NCBI RefSeq assembly: GCF_000614145.1
Contig: NZ_BAKK01000006.1
Span: 96,060-160,059, forward strand
Source of the DNA: Bacteroides faecichinchillae JCM 17102
GTDB taxonomy: Bacteria; Bacteroidota; Bacteroidia; Bacteroidales; Bacteroidaceae
DNA: 64,000 nt
Direction: 5' to 3'
A program made the translations under genes and the position numbers. This document shows, piece by piece, positions 58,166-64,000 of the stretch (the stretch's first letter is position 1; each line of letters opens with the position of its first letter). Below the pieces are notes generated by a model, which was not told where the DNA came from, did not search any database, and saw nothing but the letters and a program-made list of their open reading frames with translations.

Positions 58166-58801
58166 TTACTTTTCTTGCAGTTCTTTGTGACGTGCACGTT
58201 GATACCAGATAATGCAAGCTACAATAATCAATGCCATCGGTGGCATCAGCATCAGACCATTGTTTACGTATCCAGTTTTCTGAATCGGTTCATAGTTCAA
58301 GATGTTGAAACCAAGTATTGTTCCCGAACCAAACAATTCGCGGAAGAAAGCTACGATTACCAAAATCTTTGCATATCCCAAACCGTTACCCACACCATCA
58401 AGGAACGATTCCCAAGGGCCATTTTGCATGGCAAATGCTTCCAAACGTCCCATCAAAATACAGTTTGTGATGATCAAACCTACGTAAACAGAAAGCTGTA
58501 CACTTACGTCATAAGCAAACGCTTTCAGAATTTCACTTACGATAGTCACCAAAGCTGCTACAACCACCAACTGAACGATGATACGGATACGGTTAGGAAT
58601 GGTTTTACGCAACAGTGAAATAACAACGTTAGAAAATGCAGTAATCACTGTTACTGAAAGCCCCATTACGATAGCAGGTTCCAGTTTAGCAGTTACAGCA
58701 AGTGCCGAACAAATACCCAACACCTGTACGGTTACCGGATTATCCATTCCCAGCGGAGCAGAGAATACTTCTTTATTTCTCTTTGAAAACAACTGTCCCA
58801 T
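58166..58801 (-). CDS. nqrD: NQR subunit D
   Basis: A 211-residue membrane subunit: [60 protein letters not shown], then [20 protein letters not shown]. Helices 1 and 4 carry the cysteines that form an iron-sulphur centre with NqrE. 126 bases separate it from nqrE. Confidence 0.95.
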   Translation of the reverse strand: MGQLFSKRNKEVFSAPLGMDNPVTVQVLGICSALAVTAKLEPAIVMGLSVTVITAFSNVVISLLRKTIPNRIRIIVQLVVVAALVTIVSEILKAFAYDVSVQLSVYVGLIITNCILMGRLEAFAMQNGPWESFLDGVGNGLGYAKILVIVAFFRELFGSGTILGFNILNYEPIQKTGYVNNGLMLMPPMALIIVACIIWYQRARHKELQEK

Positions 58802-58822
58802 ATTCTTATTTCTCCTCCTTTA

Positions 58823-59503
58823 TTATTTAGTTAAAAAACTCAAGTAACTATTTAGACAAGCCTTCAACATGGCATCTACGCCCACCGATGTGATTGTACC
58901 ACCGGAAATACCGTCTACCTGATAATCAGGTTTCTCTACCTTACCATTCTTAGTAACTCCAAGAGCGACAGCACCATTTTCTATTGTTTTCTTGCCCTCA
59001 AACTCTTTTTGGAACCAGTCAGTTGCAATTTCGGCACCCAGACCTGGAGTTTCACTTGCGTGTGAAAAGTAAGTACCGTAAACAGTATCTTTATCTTCGT
59101 TCAGTGCAACATATCCCCAGATAGCCCCCCAAAGACCGGCACCATATACAGGAACTACATATTTAGTCTGACCGTCTACTTCGCATACAAATACGTGCAA
59201 ACGTTGATTTTCTTTTGCTTCTTTTTCGTAATTGGTAACGAATTCACCTGTATTTTCAGCCAGCGTACCATCTACATTCATCAGCATATCACCTTTTACA
59301 TATTTCTTATATTCTGCATCCGCATCTTCCACATTCTTGATGTTCAGAGCAGCGAGAATTTGTTTCTTAGTATCCAACTGTACATTCTTACTTTGCGTTT
59401 CTTTTAAAGAAGAACTAACGAATGCCAGCAGGAATGCAACGATAACAACCATTACCGAAGCATAAATGATAGTATAACTATTACTATTCGTATTCATTTT
59501 CAT
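58823..59503 (-). CDS. nqrC: NQR subunit C
   Basis: A 226-residue subunit with one N-terminal membrane helix (about 10-30) and a periplasmic FMN-binding domain. The covalent FMN site corresponds to VDGISGGTITSVGVDAML near the C-terminus (SGGT, where many NqrC have SGAT). It passes electrons between NqrD/E and NqrB. Confidence 0.94.
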   Translation of the reverse strand: MKMNTNSNSYTIIYASVMVVIVAFLLAFVSSSLKETQSKNVQLDTKKQILAALNIKNVEDADAEYKKYVKGDMLMNVDGTLAENTGEFVTNYEKEAKENQRLHVFVCEVDGQTKYVVPVYGAGLWGAIWGYVALNEDKDTVYGTYFSHASETPGLGAEIATDWFQKEFEGKKTIENGAVALGVTKNGKVEKPDYQVDGISGGTITSVGVDAMLKACLNSYLSFLTK

Positions 59504-59513
59504 TCGGTATTTA

Positions 59514-60680
59514 TTAATTAGACTTTACAGCACGTTTTTCGCGACGAGTGATGTTGCTCTGTACTACACAGTAGTCAATCAACGGAGCGAAGATATTCAT
59601 CAGTAAGATGGCGAGCATCATACCTTCCGGATAACCTGGATTCAGTACACGGATAACGATAGCCATTACACCAATCAGGAATCCGAAGATATATTTACCT
59701 GTTTCTGTACGCGCAGAAGTTACAGGGTCAGTAGCCATAAACACAGCACCAAAGCAGAAACCACCTAATACAAGATGTTCGTACCAAGGCATGTGAGCCA
59801 TTGCAGTATCAGGACCAACGGTATTAAATACCCAAGCCATGAAAGCACCACCCACAAATACAGAGATCATTGTTTTCCAGCTTGCAACACCAGTCCACAA
59901 AAGGATAGCAGCACCAATCAGGATGGCGATCACACTTGTTTCACCGATAGAGCCTGGGATTAGACCTGTAATCATATCAAGACTGAATGGAGGAACCGCA
60001 CCGGTTGTTGCAGCTTGTCCCAATGGAGTAGCTACAGTCAATCCATCTACAGCCTGTCCCATACCAAAGATACTGTCACCAGATACCCAAACGGCATCAC
60101 CGGACATCTTAGTCGGATAAGCAAAGAACAAGAATGCACGAGTAATCAAAGCTACGTTGAAAATATTCATACCTGTACCACCGAATACTTCTTTTGCGAA
60201 AATTACAGAGAATGCAGTAGCTACGGCAAGAATCCACAACGGACAGTCTACCGGTACAATCATCGGGATCAGGATACCAGAAACCAAGAATCCTTCCTGA
60301 ATTTCTTCCTTCTTCCATTGAGCTACAACAAACTCAATACCCAGACCTACTACATACGATACAATAATTTTAGGCAATACAGCCAAGAATCCGTAGATAA
60401 ACATTTCGATGAAGCTGCCAGTAGCACCTGTATGAGTGAAATGTTGGTAACCTACGTTGTACATACCGAACAACAAAGCCGGTATTAATGAGATAACCAC
60501 AATCGACATGATACGTTTACTGTCGATGGCGTCGTGTATATGCGTTCCCGTTTTCGCAGTCTTGTTGGGCACGAATAGGAATGTTTCGAAGCCGTCGAAC
60601 ACCGACTGGAATGCGTGGAATTTGCCGCCCTCTTCAAAGTTCGGCTTTATCTTATCGAGATAATTTCTTAACGCTTTCAT
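59514..60680 (-). CDS. nqrB: NQR subunit B
   Basis: A 388-residue integral subunit with ten or so helices. It binds riboflavin and a covalent FMN; VDGLTVATPLGQAATTGAVP holds the FMN-threonine region. MIVPVDCPLWILAVATAFSV and MPWYEHLVLGGFCFGAVFMA are typical. NqrB carries the Na+ path. 54 bases follow nqrA. Confidence 0.95.
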   Translation of the reverse strand: MKALRNYLDKIKPNFEEGGKFHAFQSVFDGFETFLFVPNKTAKTGTHIHDAIDSKRIMSIVVISLIPALLFGMYNVGYQHFTHTGATGSFIEMFIYGFLAVLPKIIVSYVVGLGIEFVVAQWKKEEIQEGFLVSGILIPMIVPVDCPLWILAVATAFSVIFAKEVFGGTGMNIFNVALITRAFLFFAYPTKMSGDAVWVSGDSIFGMGQAVDGLTVATPLGQAATTGAVPPFSLDMITGLIPGSIGETSVIAILIGAAILLWTGVASWKTMISVFVGGAFMAWVFNTVGPDTAMAHMPWYEHLVLGGFCFGAVFMATDPVTSARTETGKYIFGFLIGVMAIVIRVLNPGYPEGMMLAILLMNIFAPLIDYCVVQSNITRREKRAVKSN

Positions 60681-60734
60681 TAATATATTTACAATTTTAC
60701 GATTTACAATTTACGATTTGCCATACGAACATTA

Positions 60735-62084
60735 TTATGCCATTTCTGCACGAAGCATATCAAGCCCGGCACGGACAATGCGTTGCAATTCCATCTTCGA
60801 AGAGCAGACGAATTCGCAGAGAGCAAAATCTTCAGGAGCTACTTCATAGATACCCAGTGCTTCCATGCGGTCGATATCAGCAGCAATGATCGCTTTAATT
60901 AAGTATTCAGGCAGAATATCCATCGGAAATACCTTATCATATTCACCAGACATGATCATATGACGTTCGCCACCTTTCACACGTGCATCCAATGTGTATT
61001 CCTTTTTGGCCATCAGCCAGCTGAAATAAGAGTGGTTAGCGCTATATTGATCAAAACGAGGCATAATCCATCCCAACATTTCGTGAATTTCATCACCTTC
61101 AGGGATCACAGTCAGTTGACTATCAAAAGCACCAAGGAATCCGTTTGGAGACACCTGTTTACCTGTCAATACATTGCCACTGATGTATCGCAAATCTTTA
61201 TCAGTTGTTACGTTACTGGCAAAAACATTTGTCAACAGTGCACCTACCTGTAGTTTACAGTATGCAGGTTTCAACACTTCGGAACCTGTAACGGCTACAG
61301 TACGTGTGAAGTCTACACGGCCCGTATTAAAGAGACGGCCAATGAAAATAACGGCTTGAGGATCGATAGTCCATACCGTTTCACCTTTAGATATCGGATC
61401 CAAATGGTTGATTTGAACACCTACGTTTCCAGCAGGGTTCGGACCATCAAATGCGGTAATGATAACGTTCTTTGCCTGAGTCAGAGCAGCAGCAGTTTGT
61501 TTCACGCTGATGTTCAGGTAAGTTTTTGCCATTTTGGAGAGAGCATCAAGACCTGTTTGGAAGTTTGTTTCTTCTCCTTTCAAGGCAAACTCGAAATTGG
61601 GAGCCAATGGATTGGTGTCGAATGCAGAAACGAAGATTCCTTTCGGAGTAACCGTCGGATCAGCAATGATGGCATACGGACGTTGTTTGATAAATGCGAA
61701 AATTCCTGCTTCCAACAAAGCAGTTTTCACAGCATCAGCATCCATAGAAGCCACATTCTTTTTACCGAAATCTTCGTAGTCTTGTTCAGCAGCAGCTTCC
61801 ACTACTATGTTCAATACTTTACGGCGGGCGCCACGTTCTACGCTCGTCACTACGCCACTTATAGGCGAAACAAATTTCACTTCAGGATGATTCTTGTCAA
61901 TAAACAAGGGTCCACCAGCCATCACATACTCCTGCTCTTTCACAACTACTTTCGGTGTCACTCCAGGGAAATCATCGGGTACAAGTGCGTAGAATCCCGG
62001 CTCCTTCACTGTTGTATACGTCTCAGCAGCTTTTCCTTTCAGGTTTATGTCAAGGCCTTTACGTAACTTTATTACATTTGCCAT
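60735..62084 (-). CDS. nqrA: NQR subunit A
   Basis: I start at ATG 62084 (MANVIKLRKGLDINLKGKAA), giving 449 residues; a longer in-frame start at 62285 would add 67 residues that do not look like NqrA. FYALVPDDFPGVTPKVVVKE and SPISGVVTSVERGARRKVLN are family blocks, and IFIGRLFNTGRVDFTRTVAV lies near the quinone-binding region. Soluble but membrane-associated. First gene of a complete nqrABCDEF operon that couples NADH:quinone oxidation to Na+ export. Confidence 0.96.
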   Translation of the reverse strand: MANVIKLRKGLDINLKGKAAETYTTVKEPGFYALVPDDFPGVTPKVVVKEQEYVMAGGPLFIDKNHPEVKFVSPISGVVTSVERGARRKVLNIVVEAAAEQDYEDFGKKNVASMDADAVKTALLEAGIFAFIKQRPYAIIADPTVTPKGIFVSAFDTNPLAPNFEFALKGEETNFQTGLDALSKMAKTYLNISVKQTAAALTQAKNVIITAFDGPNPAGNVGVQINHLDPISKGETVWTIDPQAVIFIGRLFNTGRVDFTRTVAVTGSEVLKPAYCKLQVGALLTNVFASNVTTDKDLRYISGNVLTGKQVSPNGFLGAFDSQLTVIPEGDEIHEMLGWIMPRFDQYSANHSYFSWLMAKKEYTLDARVKGGERHMIMSGEYDKVFPMDILPEYLIKAIIAADIDRMEALGIYEVAPEDFALCEFVCSSKMELQRIVRAGLDMLRAEMA

Positions 62085-62117
62085 GCTATATAAAATAATG
62101 GTTTCATAAATTTGCCG

Positions 62118-62125
62118 CAAAAGTA
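62118..62125 (-). promoter_or_regulatory. -7 promoter box of the nqr operon
   Basis: CAAAAGTA is the reverse complement of TACTTTTG (TAnnTTTG), 34 bases upstream of the nqrA ATG. Confidence 0.6.
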
Positions 62126-62157
62126 ATAAATAATAATGTGATTCAAGAGGAAAAAAG

Positions 62158-62191
62158 AAAGGAATTACGGAGAAATTTCCGTAATTCCTTT
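62158..62191. terminator. Perfect 14-bp hairpin upstream of nqrA
   Basis: AAAGGAATTACGGA pairs perfectly with TCCGTAATTCCTTT around GAAATT. It stands just behind the nqr promoter, so it may insulate it from transcription entering from the peptidase gene, whose stop is about 395 bases away. Confidence 0.7.
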
Positions 62192-62585
62192 CGTGTTCGC
62201 GCACGTTGGTATCATTCCTCTGTTTTGAAGTAAATAAAAGAACTAAAGAGAAATCGCAGAAAGCCTTTATACATAGTATATTCAAATAAGATTTTAATAG
62301 TTCTCACTTAAGAGAACTATTTTATGCAAACTTTTTTTTCTTTACTTATTCCTCCAATTCACTAAAGGACAGGAAGTCACTTCCACATAAACTGACTTCC
62401 TTTTTAATACTTTGACATGATACTCTAATAGATATCCTATGGACAAGAAAGAGGCGAAGTAGTGTCTTTTAGAGAGTATCCCTATATTAAATATATCTCA
62501 CCAAATCTTCAACCACAGGACTTAATATCACAGTTATGTGTTACCAATAGAGATTATCTACGTCCAGTATGCGACAGAGAAGAAA
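62192..62585. other. Intergenic region with two further hairpins
   Basis: No gene is supported. AATAGTTCTC/GAGAACTATT (about 62296-62321, loop ACTTAA) and AGGAAGTCA/TGACTTCCT (about 62371-62401, followed on the plus strand by T's) are the only structures I see. The second points on the plus strand, where no gene is visible, so a short plus-strand transcript is possible. Confidence 0.45.
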
Positions 62586-63986
62586 TTATTCCTCTTCGGC
62601 AAACATAGGATCCCAGGCAGGAAGACGTATCGGCTTCTGCTTCAGTATTTCAAGAGCTTTTGGAGTTGCAAATTTCGTTTCTACAACAAGACGGAACATA
62701 TATTCATTGAACCATTCGTCAGTCATAATAAGATGTCCCTGATAGCCAGCGCCAGTTCCCCAACTATTTTCAACCATCCACTTGGTCGGCTTTCCATTTT
62801 TATCGAGATCTACAGCCATGAGAGTCATAGCATGACTTGAACCACTATCAAAGGTTTGGATACGTTGTTTCTTATCCATCCCCAAAGAAGTCCCCAACAG
62901 AGATTCATAATCATAGTTATTAACGTCAAGAAGGCCACGATCAGAATTCAGACATTTGCCTACATCACAGGAAAAGTACATCATAGTGCTGTCCTTTAAG
63001 GAAGCAATTGCCATTTCCTTAATATCCTCGATCGGAAGATTCACATATTTCCAGTTAGTTCCGTCGTAACGGTGCCGGTCATAATCTATTTCGTAGCACT
63101 TGTAATACTCGCGACTTGGGTCGTTCATTAACATTACATAGTTACCGATCAAGTTTTCATCGCCAAACTTCTTTAGGAAAGAAAGCGGAGTATATGTAGC
63201 CGTCTCAACAGCCTCACCTTTTGAGTTATATTGTGTCCAAGTGAATTCAGTGGGAGGGACACCAAGATTCAGAACTAACATACGGTATATGGTACCTAGC
63301 ATTTCCGTTTTAGCCTTTTCCAAAGCTGCAGGTTTAGCACCTTTTGACACCATGTCCCGAAGTCGCAATCCTTGTTCACGTAGCTTTAAAGTAATCAATC
63401 CTGCCATACGGGAAGTATTTTCACTGCTATTTGTTTCAGGCATCACTTCTTTGGGAACCAAACCGTATTTGCTTACAATGTCGGCAACTCCTGTAAATGT
63501 ACCTCCATCACTCAAAGGATGTTTAAAGAGCCATTCCACCATTTTATCGTTCATCGGTTTATCACTGGTATCAATGATACCTTGTAAGAAAAGGTTTGCT
63601 TTTTCCAGTTGGTCAAAGAAAAAAGGATAAATCTGCGAAAATTCGAAAAAACCAAGATTATATTTAGCAATGGTTTTGGCACGCATCACATTTAGCCCAG
63701 TGAAAAGCCAACAACGTCCCGATGACTTCTGATCAGTAATACCTTTAGAAGGCACTTTGATGGAAAAATGCGTATCCATACCTTTCATATTATCCTGATT
63801 CAAAGCCAGCTTACGGATGTCGTTACTACCGATAGCGTTTCGGATAGCTTTATCAGCGGATGTTTCTTGATAAGTTTGTTTGATCTGCTGCATCATAGCA
63901 TTGCTGATACCGCCTTTTCCTTCTTGTGCTTGTGCTGCATAATAAAGAGCACATATAACAAAAACAGATAAAATTCGTTTATTCAT
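62586..63986 (-). CDS. C1B family peptidase (bleomycin hydrolase/aminopeptidase C type)
   Basis: A 466-residue papain-like protease. Signal peptide 1-20 (ending AAQA) is unusual for this normally cytoplasmic family and suggests export. Catalytic triad: Cys92 in QKSSGRCWLFTGLNV, His385 in DSGSSHAMTLMAV, Asn407 in MVENSWGTGAG. An aminopeptidase, possibly self-assembled in a hexamer as in relatives. Start chosen for the signal peptide MNKRILSVFVICALYYAAQA. Confidence 0.9.
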   Translation of the reverse strand: MNKRILSVFVICALYYAAQAQEGKGGISNAMMQQIKQTYQETSADKAIRNAIGSNDIRKLALNQDNMKGMDTHFSIKVPSKGITDQKSSGRCWLFTGLNVMRAKTIAKYNLGFFEFSQIYPFFFDQLEKANLFLQGIIDTSDKPMNDKMVEWLFKHPLSDGGTFTGVADIVSKYGLVPKEVMPETNSSENTSRMAGLITLKLREQGLRLRDMVSKGAKPAALEKAKTEMLGTIYRMLVLNLGVPPTEFTWTQYNSKGEAVETATYTPLSFLKKFGDENLIGNYVMLMNDPSREYYKCYEIDYDRHRYDGTNWKYVNLPIEDIKEMAIASLKDSTMMYFSCDVGKCLNSDRGLLDVNNYDYESLLGTSLGMDKKQRIQTFDSGSSHAMTLMAVDLDKNGKPTKWMVENSWGTGAGYQGHLIMTDEWFNEYMFRLVVETKFATPKALEILKQKPIRLPAWDPMFAEEE

Positions 63987-64000
63987 AACTTTAATATACT

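Noticed and set aside
61356..62066. Plus-strand reading frame of 236 residues
   Set aside because: It is the reverse frame of nqrA, with unlikely Cys/Phe/Ser-rich composition.

Overview
The window is a 64-kb chromosomal segment of a gut Bacteroides-type organism (Bacteroidales). The evidence is low-to-moderate GC, promoters with the Bacteroidetes -7 box TAnnTTTG, an N-glycan mannoside module (GH92, GH130, MFS), Na+-translocating NQR, TonB-linked outer-membrane functions and families largely restricted to Bacteroidetes (DUF4923, HYC_CC_PP, PorV/PorQ). Most of it is core or housekeeping sequence. The accessory part is about 18.6-22.9 kb, ending at a tRNA-Asp gene.

Layout. 0-5.7 kb: an SDR oxidoreductase converging on an operon for high-mannose N-glycan breakdown products (MFS, GH130 mannosyl-GlcNAc phosphorylase, GH92 mannosidase). 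5.9-13.8 kb: AddA-like and AddB-like helicase/nuclease genes, with a glycyl-radical-enzyme activase, a TonB-type protein and the remnant of a second tonB-like gene between them. 14-18.4 kb: a response-regulator/histidine-kinase fusion with UDP-glucuronate decarboxylase, then two tandem paralogous HTH proteins. 18.6-20.9 kb: a GNAT-IbrA-IbrB operon (acetyltransferase, PAPS-reductase-like, ParB-like). 21-22.9 kb: a decayed mobile zone with an IS66 transposase fragment, degenerate coding remnants, a long hairpin, a 0.35-kb deletion derivative of an ISL3/ISAon1-like element with terminal inverted repeats, and tRNA-Asp. 23-34.6 kb: aminotransferase, YqgE, recR operon, SSS symporter, engB, DUF4923, DUF1573, OPT transporter, DUF1460, PorV/PorQ-like protein and lipB. 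34.7-41 kb: AraC regulator and a copper operon (Cys-rich HYC_CC_PP protein, TonB receptor, HMA protein, CopA). 41-49 kb: DUF3298 lipoprotein, rsmG, metallo-hydrolase, gcvP, nitroreductase, and YigZ with a HpaII-like restriction-fold protein. 49.2-50.1 kb: a non-coding stretch with two tandem-periodic repeat arrays. 50-55.7 kb: serC-serA-DUF1015, DbpA-like helicase and a small protein. 56-62 kb: complete nqrABCDEF operon. 62.6-64 kb: C1B peptidase.

Three cross-cutting observations. (1) Ten otherwise intact genes carry eleven single-base frame disruptions, nearly all fixed by adding one base. They include nqrF and other core genes, so base-level assembly errors are more likely than real decay. 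(2) Three intergenic sites carry short motifs repeated at exactly 22-bp steps, each site with a different motif. (3) Several genes have a -7 promoter box only 5-9 bases before the start codon, predicting leaderless or nearly leaderless mRNAs. The most unusual individual genes are the HpaII-like protein (no methyltransferase nearby, apparent Lys-to-Arg change in the nuclease motif) and the GNAT-IbrA-IbrB operon.
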